Source of the DNA: UBA5951 sp009936885
GTDB lineage: Bacteria; Pseudomonadota; Alphaproteobacteria; Puniceispirillales; Puniceispirillaceae
Reading direction: 5' to 3'
Length of the DNA: 24,333 nt
Assembly: GCA_937996625.1 (NCBI GenBank)
Contig: CALKVA010000021.1
Span: forward strand, 1-24,333
Below are positions 1 through 7,378 of the stretch, piece by piece. Below the pieces are notes generated by a model, which worked only from the letters and a program-made list of their open reading frames with translations, searched no databases and had not been told where the DNA came from. Each line of letters opens with the position of its first letter. Position 1 is the first letter of the stretch. The position numbers and the translations under genes are program-made.

Positions 1-92
1 CGCCAATTGCGATGGATGAGGGATTGCGCTTTGCTATTCGCGAGGGCGGTCGTACAGTCGGCGCTGGTGTGGTATCATCCATCGTTGAGTAA
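1..92 (+). CDS. tuf: Elongation factor Tu, C-terminal end (partial)
   Basis: Only the last 29 codons and the TAA stop are present, in the frame starting at base 3. They read as the closing beta-barrel of EF-Tu, including RFAIREGGRTVGAGVV, which is nearly invariant in bacteria. EF-Tu is the cytoplasmic GTPase that delivers aminoacyl-tRNA to the ribosomal A site. It precedes rpsJ, as in many proteobacteria where tuf closes the str operon. The 5' part lies outside the window. Confidence 0.97.
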   Translation, partial: PIAMDEGLRFAIREGGRTVGAGVVSSIVE

Positions 93-102
93 ATAGGTTA
101 AT

Positions 103-136
103 GGGAGAGGCATTTTGCCTCTCTCCTCATTGTTTT
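103..136 (+). terminator. Hairpin between tuf and rpsJ; candidate terminator or attenuator
   Basis: A stem GAGAGGC/GCCTCTC (105–111 with 117–123) closes on a five-base loop and extends outward by a G·T and a G–C pair. It is followed after a few bases by TGTTTT at 131–136. The T-tract is short and imperfect, so termination would be partial at best. The position suggests it separates tuf from S10-operon transcription or adjusts read-through. No regulatory protein site can be assigned from sequence alone. Confidence 0.5.
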
Positions 137-152
137 AAAAAGGAATAAGTCT

Positions 153-461
153 ATGGACAACCAGAATATCCGTATTCGGTTAAAAGCTTTTGACCACCGT
201 ATTTTAGATCAGTCAACAAGTGAAATTGTGAATACAGCAAAGCGTACGGGTGCTAATGTTCGTGGGCCAATTCCTTTGCCAACAGGTATGCGTCGGTTTA
301 CCGTCCTTCGTTCTCCTCATATCGATAAGAAAAGTCGTGAGCAGTTTGAGATGCGCACGCATAAACGGTTATTAGATATTATTGATCCAACACCACAGAC
401 AGTTGATGCTCTTATGAAACTAGATTTGGCTGCTGGTGTAGATGTAGAAATTAAGCTTTAA
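153..461 (+). CDS. rpsJ: 30S ribosomal protein S10 (uS10)
   Basis: This 102-residue protein matches the usual length of S10 (103 in E. coli). Family sequence visible here includes the IRIRLKAFDH start and PLPTGMRRFTVLRSPHIDKK. S10 sits in the head of the 30S subunit. As NusE it also pairs with NusB in transcription antitermination and can link ribosomes to NusG, which is known from E. coli rather than seen here. The ATG follows AAGGAA at a good distance. It is the first gene of the S10 cluster, 60 bases after tuf across a hairpin, and rplC follows after 23 bases. Confidence 0.98.
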   Translation: MDNQNIRIRLKAFDHRILDQSTSEIVNTAKRTGANVRGPIPLPTGMRRFTVLRSPHIDKKSREQFEMRTHKRLLDIIDPTPQTVDALMKLDLAAGVDVEIKL

Positions 462-484
462 AGTAAAAGTGAGGTAACAGCGTT

Positions 485-1300
485 ATGCGTAGCGGTGTGA
501 TAGCAAAAAAATTAGGTATGACTCGCATCTTTAGTGATAGTGGTCAGCATATTCCAGTAACCGTATTACTGATGGATTCTGTCCAAGTGGTAAGTGTTCG
601 CAATCAAGAAACCGATGGGTATTCAGCGGTACAACTTGGTGCTGGTTCCGTTAAGGTTAAGAATGTCTCTGCTGCAATGCGCGGTCATTTTGCAAAAGCT
701 TCGGTATTACCAAAGCGAAAGGTAGCAGAGTTTAGGGTGTCTGATGATGCATTGCTTGAACCTGGGGCAACTTTGGCGCCAAGCCATTTTGTAACAGGCC
801 AAATGGTTGATGTGGTTGGAACGTCCCATGGTAAGGGCTTTGCTGGTGCGATGAAAAGGCATAATTTTGGCGGTTTGAGAGCATCACACGGTGTCTCACT
901 CTCGCATCGCTCACACGGCTCAACCGGTCAGTGCCAAGATCCTGGTAAAGTATTTAAAGGCAAAAAGATGGCCGGCCATATGGGTGCAGAGCGTGTAACC
1001 ATCCAAAACCTTGAAATCGTAGCTGTTGATGATGAAGATGGCGTGATTTTAGTACAGGGTGCTGTTCCAGGACCAAAGAATGGCTGGATATTGTTATCCG
1101 ACGCTATTAAGAAAAAGCGCCCAGAAGATGCGCCTTATCCTGCAGGCTTATTAGAGGGCATGGATAGTATTGCAGAAAGCGTTGCTGGTGATGGGAATGC
1201 GAGCGATTTAGCAGAAAATGTAGATGTAGCTGAGGCACAACTAGATACAAATCCTGTTAATGAGGGCACTGCTAATGAGGGAGCTGGTGATGAAAGCTGA
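485..1300 (+). CDS. rplC: 50S ribosomal protein L3 (uL3) with long acidic C-tail
   Basis: L3 binds 23S rRNA early in assembly and reaches toward the peptidyl-transferase centre. The core is unmistakable: MRSGVIAKKLGMTRIF at the start, then GKGFAGAMKRHNFGG and GQCQDPGKVFKGKKMAGHMG, the loop that carries the PrmB-methylated glutamine in E. coli. The protein is 271 residues against 209 in E. coli. About 45–55 extra residues at the C-terminus are rich in Asp, Glu, Ala and Asn and look disordered. The tail ends in a 15-base imperfect tandem repeat and overlaps the rplD start by 11 bases, so translation of L4 is probably coupled. Alphaproteobacterial L3 proteins often have tails, but this one is long. 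Confidence 0.97.
   Translation: MRSGVIAKKLGMTRIFSDSGQHIPVTVLLMDSVQVVSVRNQETDGYSAVQLGAGSVKVKNVSAAMRGHFAKASVLPKRKVAEFRVSDDALLEPGATLAPSHFVTGQMVDVVGTSHGKGFAGAMKRHNFGGLRASHGVSLSHRSHGSTGQCQDPGKVFKGKKMAGHMGAERVTIQNLEIVAVDDEDGVILVQGAVPGPKNGWILLSDAIKKKRPEDAPYPAGLLEGMDSIAESVAGDGNASDLAENVDVAEAQLDTNPVNEGTANEGAGDES
1259..1288 (+). repeat. 15-base imperfect tandem repeat at the rplC/rplD junction
   Basis: Two units lie head to tail: AATGAGGGCACTGCT (1259–1273) and AATGAGGGAGCTGGT (1274–1288), identical at 12 of 15 positions. They encode NEGTA and NEGAG near the L3 C-terminus. Each carries a GAGGG purine run. The second run lies just upstream of the rplD ATG at 1290 and probably serves as its ribosome-binding site. 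Confidence 0.75.
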
Positions 1301-1907
1301 GCTAAAATCAATCGGGAATAAAAAAACCAGCAATATTGAGCTTGCGGATAGCGTATTTGGGATTACGCCAAGAGAAGATATTATTGCTCGTGTAGTTAAG
1401 TGGCAGCTTGCAAAGCGCCGTGCTGGTACTCATAAGGTTAAGTCTCGCTCCGAAATTGCAAAAACAGGCGCAAAAATGTTTCGCCAGAAGGGCACAGGAA
1501 GAGCGCGTCACGGCGCGGCTTCGGTTGTCCAATTCAGGGGTGGCGGTGTTGTTCACGGGCCTGTCGTTCGAGATCACGGCCATGAATTGCCAAAGAAGGT
1601 TCGTAAATTAGGATTGCGCTCAGTATTATCTGCTAAAGCAGCTTCTGGAAAGCTTATCATCGTTGATAATCTTAAATCAGACGGTAAGACAGCATCTCTT
1701 AAAGCGAAATTAACTGGTTTGGGTGTATCTAATGCCTTGGTTATCGGCGGAGAAACATTAGAGAATGAATTTGTTCGTGCGGCAGCAAATATCCCTTTAA
1801 TCGATGTTTTGCCGTCTCAGGGTCTGAATGTATATGATGCAGTTCGCCGTGATGTATTGGTTATGACAAAAGATGCGGTTGATTTTATTGAGGAGCGCTT
1901 GAAATGA
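1290..1907 (+). CDS. rplD: 50S ribosomal protein L4 (uL4)
   Basis: L4 is a primary 23S rRNA binder whose long loop lines the narrowest part of the peptide exit tunnel. The loop is seen as RSEIAKTGAKMFRQKGTGRARHG followed by FRGGGVVHGP; the rest is the globular domain ending in DAVDFIEERLK. I start at ATG 1290 (MKAELKS), giving 205 residues (201 in E. coli), because GAGGGAGC precedes it and an upstream ATG at 1260 would add ten unrelated residues. The start overlaps the end of rplC by 11 bases and the stop overlaps rplW by 4 (ATGA). In E. coli L4 autoregulates the S10 operon; nothing here shows whether that applies. Confidence 0.97.
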   Translation: MKAELKSIGNKKTSNIELADSVFGITPREDIIARVVKWQLAKRRAGTHKVKSRSEIAKTGAKMFRQKGTGRARHGAASVVQFRGGGVVHGPVVRDHGHELPKKVRKLGLRSVLSAKAASGKLIIVDNLKSDGKTASLKAKLTGLGVSNALVIGGETLENEFVRAAANIPLIDVLPSQGLNVYDAVRRDVLVMTKDAVDFIEERLK

Positions 1908-2230
1908 GTATTCGCCCTAGAAAACGCGTTGAAACAACTGTTAGTCAAGCACAGGCCTATGATACGATTATTCGTCCTGTCATCACAGAGAAAGCCTCTA
2001 TGTCCAGTGAAAACGGACAGGTGTCATTTGTGGTTCGCAATGATGCAACTAAACCAGAAATCAAAGCAGCCGTTGAGATGTTGTTTGACGTTAAAGTAGT
2101 TACTGTTAATACCCTCGTCACAAAGGGTAAGACTAAGATGTTCCGCGGTCGCGCTGGACGTCGTAATGATGTCAAAAAAGCAATTATTACATTGGCTGAA
2201 GGTCAGTCAATAGAAATTATGGGAGCATAA
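1904..2230 (+). CDS. rplW: 50S ribosomal protein L23 (uL23)
   Basis: L23 lies at the exit of the peptide tunnel and is the docking site for trigger factor and for signal recognition particle. The conserved core starts at YDTIIRPVITEKAS, whose glutamate (about residue 29) corresponds to the trigger-factor contact of E. coli L23. It ends in a typical strand (AIITLAEGQSIEI). At 108 residues it is slightly longer than usual because of a basic N-terminal lead of about 18 residues. The ATG overlaps the rplD stop as ATGA, which fixes the start and indicates translational coupling. Confidence 0.97.
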   Translation: MSIRPRKRVETTVSQAQAYDTIIRPVITEKASMSSENGQVSFVVRNDATKPEIKAAVEMLFDVKVVTVNTLVTKGKTKMFRGRAGRRNDVKKAIITLAEGQSIEIMGA

Positions 2231-2233
2231 ATT

Positions 2234-3058
2234 ATGGCGTTAAAGAAGTTTAACCCCATTACCCCGGGTCAGCGCGGACTTATAATTGTAGACAGGTCAG
2301 GGTTGCATAAAGGCGATCCAGTAAAAAAGCTTACAGAGGGCTTGCACAAGACTGGTGGCCGAAATAATTCAGGGCATGTAACCGCGTGGCAGCGCGGTGG
2401 TGGGCATAAGCGTAAATACCGCATAATTGATTTCAAGCGCCGTAAGTTTGATATGAAGGCAACTGTTGAGCGTTTGGAATATGATCCAAACAGAACTGCT
2501 TTTATTGCGCTTATTACTTATGAAGATGGCGAGCAATCCTATATCCTTGCGCCCCAAAGGTTAGCTGCAGGCGATGTGGTTGAGGCAGGTCCAAAAGCAG
2601 ATATTAAACCAGGTAATGCATTGCCAATTGCTAATATTCCTGTTGGAACACTTATTCATAATATTGAGCTAAAACCAGGAAAGGGCGGGCAGCTTGCACG
2701 CTCTGCTGGTACATATGTTCAGCTTGTAGGACGTGACAGAGGATATGCTATTTTGCGTCTGACTTCTGGCGAGGTTCGATTGGTTCGCTCAGAATGCATG
2801 GCCTCTATTGGCGCTGTATCAAACCCAGACCAGCAAAATATTAAAATTGGTAAAGCAGGCCGAAATAGATGGCTTGGTAAGCGCCCACATGTGCGTGGTG
2901 TGGTTATGAACCCAGTTGATCATCCGCATGGTGGTGGTGAGGGCAGAACCTCAGGTGGGCGTCATCCGGTTACGCCTTGGGGTAAGCCTACAAAAGGAAA
3001 GCGCACTCGTAATAATAAAAAGACAGACCGCCTAATTGTGCGGCGTCGTAAACCGTAA
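2234..3058 (+). CDS. rplB: 50S ribosomal protein L2 (uL2)
   Basis: L2 is one of the largest and most conserved 50S proteins and is needed for subunit joining and peptidyl-transferase activity. The 274-residue length is normal (273 in E. coli). Two halves are visible: an OB-like N-terminal domain (about 60–130) and an SH3-like domain (about 130–200). The basic C-terminal region contains GVVMNPVDHPHGGGEGR, holding the histidine that approaches the catalytic centre. The start lies three bases after the rplW stop, with GGGAGC of the rplW end as its likely ribosome-binding site. Confidence 0.98.
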   Translation: MALKKFNPITPGQRGLIIVDRSGLHKGDPVKKLTEGLHKTGGRNNSGHVTAWQRGGGHKRKYRIIDFKRRKFDMKATVERLEYDPNRTAFIALITYEDGEQSYILAPQRLAAGDVVEAGPKADIKPGNALPIANIPVGTLIHNIELKPGKGGQLARSAGTYVQLVGRDRGYAILRLTSGEVRLVRSECMASIGAVSNPDQQNIKIGKAGRNRWLGKRPHVRGVVMNPVDHPHGGGEGRTSGGRHPVTPWGKPTKGKRTRNNKKTDRLIVRRRKP

Positions 3059-3073
3059 GGGAGCACATAAGGT

Positions 3074-3349
3074 ATGGCACGCTCAGTTTGGAAGGGTCCA
3101 TTTGTGGACGGCTATTTGCTGAAGAAAGCAGAAAAAGCGGCTGCATCACAGCGTAACGACGTTGTTAAAATTTGGTCACGCAGGTCAACTATTTTACCTC
3201 AGTTTGTTGGTATTACATTTGGTGTTTATAACGGCAAGAAATTTATTCCTGTTTCTGTTTCAGAAGATATGGTTGGGCATAAGTTCGGTGAGTTTGCCCC
3301 AACACGCACCTATTATGGCCATGCAGCTGATAAAAAGTCTAAGAGGTAG
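3074..3349 (+). CDS. rpsS: 30S ribosomal protein S19 (uS19)
   Basis: S19 sits in the 30S head next to S13 and contacts tRNA in the A site and the 50S subunit through an intersubunit bridge. The 91 residues match the family length. The diagnostic sequence MARSVWKGPFVDGYLLKK and the late stretch HKFGEFAPTRTYYGHAADKK are both present. It lies 15 bases after rplB and 9 bases before rplV; the ATG is preceded by an AAGG-type site. Confidence 0.98.
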   Translation: MARSVWKGPFVDGYLLKKAEKAAASQRNDVVKIWSRRSTILPQFVGITFGVYNGKKFIPVSVSEDMVGHKFGEFAPTRTYYGHAADKKSKR

Positions 3350-3358
3350 GTAAGGGTC

Positions 3359-3739
3359 ATGGGTAAGAAATCAATGCCACGTCGGGTTGCTGACAATGAA
3401 GCAAGAGCGGTTTTAAGAAATGTCCGCGTCAGCCCGCAAAAGTTAAATTTAGTCGCTACAATGATCCGAAAAATGGATGTTGGTAAGGCGCTTGCAGCAC
3501 TTGAGTTTTCTCGTCGTAGAATCTCAAATGATGTTAAAAAAGTGCTTGAATCGGCCATTGCAAATGCAGAAAACAACCACTCGCTTGATGTGGACAGACT
3601 CGTTGTTAAGGAAGCCTATGTTGGAAAATCGGTTGTTATGAAGCGATTTCGAGCAAGAGCGAGAGGACGTGGCTCTCGGATATTAAAGCCGTTGTCACAT
3701 TTAACGATCGTGGTTAGTGAGAAAGAGGAGCAGGCATAA
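3359..3739 (+). CDS. rplV: 50S ribosomal protein L22 (uL22)
   Basis: L22 binds all six domains of 23S rRNA and sends a beta-hairpin into the exit tunnel opposite L4; changes in that hairpin alter macrolide sensitivity in other bacteria. The globular part is NVRVSPQKLNLVATMIRK through DVDRLVVKEAYV. The hairpin is FRARARGRGSRILKPLSHLT at about residues 94–113. The 126-residue length is slightly above the 110 of E. coli, from short extensions at each end. The stop TAA shares one base with the rpsC ATG. Confidence 0.97.
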   Translation: MGKKSMPRRVADNEARAVLRNVRVSPQKLNLVATMIRKMDVGKALAALEFSRRRISNDVKKVLESAIANAENNHSLDVDRLVVKEAYVGKSVVMKRFRARARGRGSRILKPLSHLTIVVSEKEEQA

Positions 3740-4434
3740 TGGGCCAAAAGATTAAGCCTATCGGACTTAGAGTTGGCATTAACCGCACATGGGATTCGCG
3801 CTGGTTCGCTGGCCGCACCTATGGGGACCTACTTCATAAAGATATTGCTCTTCGCTCTCATTTGATGGAGCGGCTAAAGCCTGCCGGGATTAGCAGGGTT
3901 GTGATTGAACGACCAGCCGGTCGTGCGAGAATAACCATTTATGCAGGTCGTCCAGGTTTGATTATCGGTAAAAAAGGTCAGGATATAGAAATCCTTCGTT
4001 CAGACCTTGCAAAGCGCGTTGGAACAGATGTAAGCCTTAATATTGTAGAGGTACGCAAGCCTGAGATTGATGCAAAGCTTGTTGCAGAAAATATTGCTCA
4101 GCAGCTTGAAAGACGTGTTGGGTTCAGACGCGCAATGAAGCGTGCGGTTCAATCCGCCATGAGGCTCGGGGCACTTGGGGTTAGAATAAATTGTGCTGGC
4201 CGTCTTGGTGGTGCTGAAATTGCTAGAACCGAATGGTATCGTGAAGGTAGAGTTCCTCTACATACATTGCGAGCAGAAGTTGATTATGCGGAAGCAACTG
4301 CATTTACAACTTACGGTGCAAACGGAATAAAAGTTTGGATTTTTAAGGGTGAGGTAATGGCGCATGATCCGATGGCTCAGGATAAGCGTTTAGCAGAGCA
4401 GACTTCAAGTGCTGCCCCTCGAAATAACGGTTAA
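3739..4434 (+). CDS. rpsC: 30S ribosomal protein S3 (uS3)
   Basis: S3 lines the mRNA entry channel in the 30S head and, with S4 and S5, unwinds mRNA structure. A KH-type RNA-binding domain is visible around residues 60–90, with its GKKG loop in LIIGKKGQDIE. The C-terminal domain is marked by LGALGVRINCAGRLGGAEIA and YGANGIKVWIFKGE. At 231 residues it is within the usual range. The start overlaps the rplV stop by one base (TAATG), so it is probably translationally coupled. The last 20 or so residues are polar and probably flexible. Confidence 0.98.
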   Translation: MGQKIKPIGLRVGINRTWDSRWFAGRTYGDLLHKDIALRSHLMERLKPAGISRVVIERPAGRARITIYAGRPGLIIGKKGQDIEILRSDLAKRVGTDVSLNIVEVRKPEIDAKLVAENIAQQLERRVGFRRAMKRAVQSAMRLGALGVRINCAGRLGGAEIARTEWYREGRVPLHTLRAEVDYAEATAFTTYGANGIKVWIFKGEVMAHDPMAQDKRLAEQTSSAAPRNNG

Positions 4435-4450
4435 CGGAGGAGAATGAGTA

Positions 4451-4870
4451 ATGCTTTCACCGAAACGCACCAAATTTCGTAAAGCACATAAAGGTCGTAT
4501 TCATGGTAACGCAAAAGGGGGCACACAGCTTACTTTTGGGTCATACGGTTTAAAGGCTTTGTCTCCTGAGCGTATTACAGCACGCCAGATAGAAGCGGCG
4601 CGTCGCGCAATTACACGGCATCTTCGCCGTGCTGGCCGGGTTTGGATTAGAATTTTCCCTGATGTGCCTGTATCTAGCAAGCCAGCAGAAGTTAGAATGG
4701 GTAAAGGTAAGGGTGCACCTGAATTTTGGGTAGCACGCGTCGCCCCTGGTAGAATCTTGTTTGAGATTGATGGTGTTTCTTGGGAATTAGCAAATGAAGC
4801 TTTAAAGCTTGCTTCTGCTAAATTGCCTATAAACACACGCATTGTTCGCCGTCTTGGCGATACGGAATAG
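4451..4870 (+). CDS. rplP: 50S ribosomal protein L16 (uL16)
   Basis: L16 organises the aminoacyl-tRNA site of the 50S subunit and is added late in assembly. The 139-residue length is typical. It begins MLSPKRTKFRKAHKGR and includes AARRAITRHLRRAGRVWIRI and GKGKGAPEFWVARV, all family hallmarks. A strong ribosome-binding site (GGAGGAG, 4436–4442) lies 8 bases before the chosen ATG. An ATG at 4444 in another frame abuts that site and would give only 12 residues, so I do not use it. Confidence 0.98.
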   Translation: MLSPKRTKFRKAHKGRIHGNAKGGTQLTFGSYGLKALSPERITARQIEAARRAITRHLRRAGRVWIRIFPDVPVSSKPAEVRMGKGKGAPEFWVARVAPGRILFEIDGVSWELANEALKLASAKLPINTRIVRRLGDTE

Positions 4871-4882
4871 TGGAGAGTAGTG

Positions 4883-5104
4883 ATGGCAACGGTTAAGGCA
4901 TCTGAAATGCGCGCCGAGACAAGCGATGAGTTAAAGACCAAATTGGTTGCACTAAAAAAAGAGCAATTTAACCTAAGGTTTCAGGTTGCTTCTGGTGAGA
5001 ATGAAAACCCATCTAGAATACGTGTTGTGCGCCGCGAAATTGCGCGACTAAAAACAGTGCTTGCAGAAAAAACTTCTGCAGCAGGATCAGAAACAGGAAA
5101 ATAA
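4883..5104 (+). CDS. rpmC: 50S ribosomal protein L29 (uL29)
   Basis: L29 is a small helical hairpin next to L23 at the tunnel exit. The conserved signature is the two-helix pattern with QFNLRFQVASGENENPSRIR and REIARLKTVLAE. I choose ATG 4883 (73 residues) rather than the GTG at 4880, because GGAGAG (4872–4877) is then 5 bases upstream. The C-terminal tail (TSAAGSETGK) is a little longer than the 63–66 residues common in the family. rpsQ follows after four bases. Confidence 0.95.
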   Translation: MATVKASEMRAETSDELKTKLVALKKEQFNLRFQVASGENENPSRIRVVRREIARLKTVLAEKTSAAGSETGK

Positions 5105-5108
5105 GACT

Positions 5109-5354
5109 ATGCCAAAACGTATCTTACAAGGAACTGTTGTTAGCAACAAAGGAGATAAGACGATAATCGTTCAAGTAGAACGTCGTCTGATGCATCCTGT
5201 TTACAAAAAGTTTATCACAACATCAAAAAAATATGCAGCTCATGATGAGGAAAATCGCTCGCAAGAGGGCGAACAGGTGAAAATTCGTGAGTGTCAGCCT
5301 GTATCAAAGAGAAAATTCTTTGAAGTTGTTTATGACGAAGCAGCACAGGCTTAG
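5109..5354 (+). CDS. rpsQ: 30S ribosomal protein S17 (uS17)
   Basis: S17 is an OB-fold protein that binds 16S rRNA helices early in assembly of the 30S body. The signature is MPKRILQGTVVSNKGDKTI followed by VERRLMHPVYKKF and VKIRECQPVSKRKFF. The ATG at 5109 gives 81 residues, normal for the family. An upstream in-frame start at 5061 would lie inside rpmC and add 16 residues of no S17 character. AGGAAAA overlapping the end of rpmC is the probable ribosome-binding site. Confidence 0.97.
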   Translation: MPKRILQGTVVSNKGDKTIIVQVERRLMHPVYKKFITTSKKYAAHDEENRSQEGEQVKIRECQPVSKRKFFEVVYDEAAQA

Positions 5355-5370
5355 ATAGGGAAGCAGTATC

Positions 5371-5739
5371 ATGATACAGATGCAGTCAAATTTAGAAGTG
5401 GCAGATAATTCAGGTGCTCGAAGAGTCCAATGTATTAAAGTGCTTGGTGGTTCTGGCAGAAGGTCAGCTGGTGTTGGTGATGTTATCGTTGTCTCTGTGA
5501 AAGAAGCAATCCCGCGTGGGCGTGTAAAAAAGGGTGATGTTTATCGCGCTGTAATCGTTCGTACCGCCAAAGAAGTTAGAAGAGATGATGGTACCGCAAT
5601 TCGCTTTGATAGAAATGCTGCGGTTCTTTTAAATAAGCAGAATGAGCCTATTGGAACACGTATTTTTGGGCCTGTTACACGTGAGTTACGTTCTCGTAAC
5701 TTTATGAAAATTGTATCGCTAGCTCCGGAGGTATTATAA
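5371..5739 (+). CDS. rplN: 50S ribosomal protein L14 (uL14)
   Basis: L14 forms intersubunit bridges with 16S rRNA and is the docking site of the silencing factor RsfS. Length is exactly the canonical 122 residues. It begins MIQMQSNLEVADNSGARRVQ and contains the family motif around GDVIVVSVKEAIPRGRVKKG and the end PVTRELRSRNFMKIVSLAPEV. GGGAAGCAG lies upstream. The stop TAA shares a base with the rplX ATG, again consistent with coupled translation. Confidence 0.98.
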   Translation: MIQMQSNLEVADNSGARRVQCIKVLGGSGRRSAGVGDVIVVSVKEAIPRGRVKKGDVYRAVIVRTAKEVRRDDGTAIRFDRNAAVLLNKQNEPIGTRIFGPVTRELRSRNFMKIVSLAPEVL

Positions 5740-6056
5740 TGCAGCCGAAATTAAAAATTAAGAAAGGTGACGAAGTTATTGTCATTACTGGTAAGGATAA
5801 AGGAAAAAAGGGACAAGTTCTTGAGGTTTTGCCAACCAAGTCTCGTGTCAAAGTTCAGGGTATCAATATGGTAAAAAGACACCGTCGCCCGACCCAGACA
5901 AGTCCTGGCGGTATAGATAGTTTTGAAGCTTCAATGCACATATCCAATGTTGCACTCGTAGATCCAGATTCTGGAAAAGCAACGCGTGTTGGATTCAGCG
6001 TAGAAGATGGAAATAAAGTGAGAGTAGCAAAAGCCTCTGGCAAGGTTATTAGCTAA
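5739..6056 (+). CDS. rplX: 50S ribosomal protein L24 (uL24)
   Basis: L24 starts 50S assembly by binding the 5' end of 23S rRNA and sits near the tunnel exit. The KOW motif is seen as KIKKGDEVIVITGKDKGKKG at residues 5–24, followed by VQGINMVKRHRRP. The 105-residue length is standard. The ATG follows GGAGGTATTATA, a strong site embedded in the end of rplN, and overlaps that stop by one base. rplE follows after 16 bases. Confidence 0.97.
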   Translation: MQPKLKIKKGDEVIVITGKDKGKKGQVLEVLPTKSRVKVQGINMVKRHRRPTQTSPGGIDSFEASMHISNVALVDPDSGKATRVGFSVEDGNKVRVAKASGKVIS

Positions 6057-6072
6057 ATTAAAGGAAGCTGAG

Positions 6073-6618
6073 ATGAAAACGCGTTTGGAAGAATATTATC
6101 GGACGGCTGTTCGCCCAGCACTTGTCGAAAAATTCGGGTATGATAACGAATTGCAGGTGCCACGACTTGAAAAAGTAGTCATTAATATGGGTGTTGGAGG
6201 AGCCGTTCGAGACTCTAAAAAGGTAGAATTTGCGGTCAAGGATATGACAGCAATAGCAGGCCAGAAGCCTGTTGTCACAAGAGCAAAAAAAGCAAATGCT
6301 GCTTTTAAATTGCGCGAAGGGATGGCCATTGGCTGTAAGGTTACTTTGCGTAAAGAGCGAATGTATGAATTTCTGGATAGGCTCGTGAATATCGCGTTGC
6401 CGCGTGTACGTGATTTCCGCGGTCTAAATAATAAGAGTTTCGATGGTAGTGGAAATTATGCCCTTGGTATTAAAGAGCAAATAGTATTCCCAGAGATCGA
6501 ATATGACAAGGTGGATGAAGTTCGTGGTATGGACATCATCGTAGTTACAACAGCGAAAACGGATGATGAAGCACGTGAATTACTACGTGGTATTCAGTTC
6601 CCGTTTGGCACCGCTTAA
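6073..6618 (+). CDS. rplE: 50S ribosomal protein L5 (uL5)
   Basis: L5 binds 5S rRNA in the central protuberance and contacts the 30S head and P-site tRNA. The protein is 181 residues against 179 in E. coli. It contains VPRLEKVVINMGVG, GQKPVVTRAKK and the late stretch DIIVVTTAKTDDEARELL, all typical. The start is ATG after AAGGAAGC. It belongs to the spc-type segment that runs without break from rplN to rplO, and rpsN follows after 26 bases. Confidence 0.98.
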   Translation: MKTRLEEYYRTAVRPALVEKFGYDNELQVPRLEKVVINMGVGGAVRDSKKVEFAVKDMTAIAGQKPVVTRAKKANAAFKLREGMAIGCKVTLRKERMYEFLDRLVNIALPRVRDFRGLNNKSFDGSGNYALGIKEQIVFPEIEYDKVDEVRGMDIIVVTTAKTDDEARELLRGIQFPFGTA

Positions 6619-6644
6619 TTCATTCGAAAAAAGGAATTGCTGCA

Positions 6645-6950
6645 ATGGCTAAAAAGAGTTCAATCGAAAAAAATAAGCGCAGAATACGGATGGTGGCGTC
6701 TAAAGGCGCGCGCCGTAATGCATTGCGTGCAATCATCAAGGATAAAACGGTTCCGTTAGAAGAACGGTTTGCGGCTTCTATCAAGCTCTCTGAAGAGCCG
6801 AGAGACAGCTCACCAAGCCGTGTTCGCAATAGATGTGAGATAACAGGCCGTCCTCGCGGTTATTACCGTAAATTAAAAATGTCACGTATTGCTTTACGGG
6901 ACCTTGCCTCATTTGGGCAAATCCCAGGCATCGTTAAGTCTAGCTGGTAG
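6645..6950 (+). CDS. rpsN: 30S ribosomal protein S14 (uS14), zinc-free form
   Basis: S14 sits in the 30S head near S3, S10 and S19. The protein is the long (101-residue) type: the region that would carry a CxxC...CxxC zinc ribbon in the short type shows a single cysteine, in RCEITGRPRGYYRKLKMSR. The C-terminal RIALRDLASFGQIPGIVKSSW end is typical. No zinc-binding set is present, so this is the C-minus paralogue usual in alphaproteobacteria. AAAAAGGAA upstream is a suitable ribosome-binding site. Confidence 0.97.
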   Translation: MAKKSSIEKNKRRIRMVASKGARRNALRAIIKDKTVPLEERFAASIKLSEEPRDSSPSRVRNRCEITGRPRGYYRKLKMSRIALRDLASFGQIPGIVKSSW

Positions 6951-6968
6951 GGAAGGGAGAGATTAGAA

Positions 6969-7367
6969 ATGTCTATGAGTGATCCTCTCGGAGATATGAT
7001 TACCCGAATTCGTAATGGACAATCTGCACGTAAATCTGTGGTTTCCAGTCCATCATCGAAATTACGCGCTAACGTTCTTGAAGTATTAAAGCGCGAAGGG
7101 TTTATTCGTGACTTTAGTGATGCAGAAGTAAGTCCTGGTATCTCAAAGCTTAGCATTGAGCTTAAATATCATGAAGGCTCTCCTGTTATATCCGAAATCG
7201 TGCGTGTGTCGCGTCCAGGAAGACGTGTTTATTCTGGTATAAAAGATTTAAGACGGGTTTATAACGGTCTTGGTATTTCAATTTTATCAACACCTAATGG
7301 TGTTTTATCTGATAATGAAGCTCGTGTTGCCAATGTTGGCGGCGAAGTTTTATGTCAGGTATTTTAA
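6969..7367 (+). CDS. rpsH: 30S ribosomal protein S8 (uS8)
   Basis: S8 binds the central domain of 16S rRNA; in E. coli it also represses the spc operon by binding rplE mRNA. I have not found an obvious copy of that site here. The sequence has SDPLGDMITRIRNGQ at the start and ends GLGISILSTPNGVLSDNEAR and GGEVLCQVF. The length is 132 residues. The ATG at 6969 follows GGGAAGGGAGAG; a second ATG at 6975 (MSDPLGDM) is an equally reasonable start. Confidence 0.97.
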   Translation: MSMSDPLGDMITRIRNGQSARKSVVSSPSSKLRANVLEVLKREGFIRDFSDAEVSPGISKLSIELKYHEGSPVISEIVRVSRPGRRVYSGIKDLRRVYNGLGISILSTPNGVLSDNEARVANVGGEVLCQVF

Positions 7368-7378
7368 AGGAGAGTTGA

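Noticed and set aside
4444..4482. A 12-codon frame starting at ATG 4444 between rpsC and rplP
   Set aside because: The ATG directly abuts the GGAGGAG site (too close for initiation), while the rplP ATG at 4451 has ideal spacing. It is most likely chance.
4501..4941. A 146-codon open frame on the minus strand across rplP and rpmC
   Set aside because: It is antisense to two certain ribosomal protein genes, has no family resemblance and no sensible ribosome-binding site.
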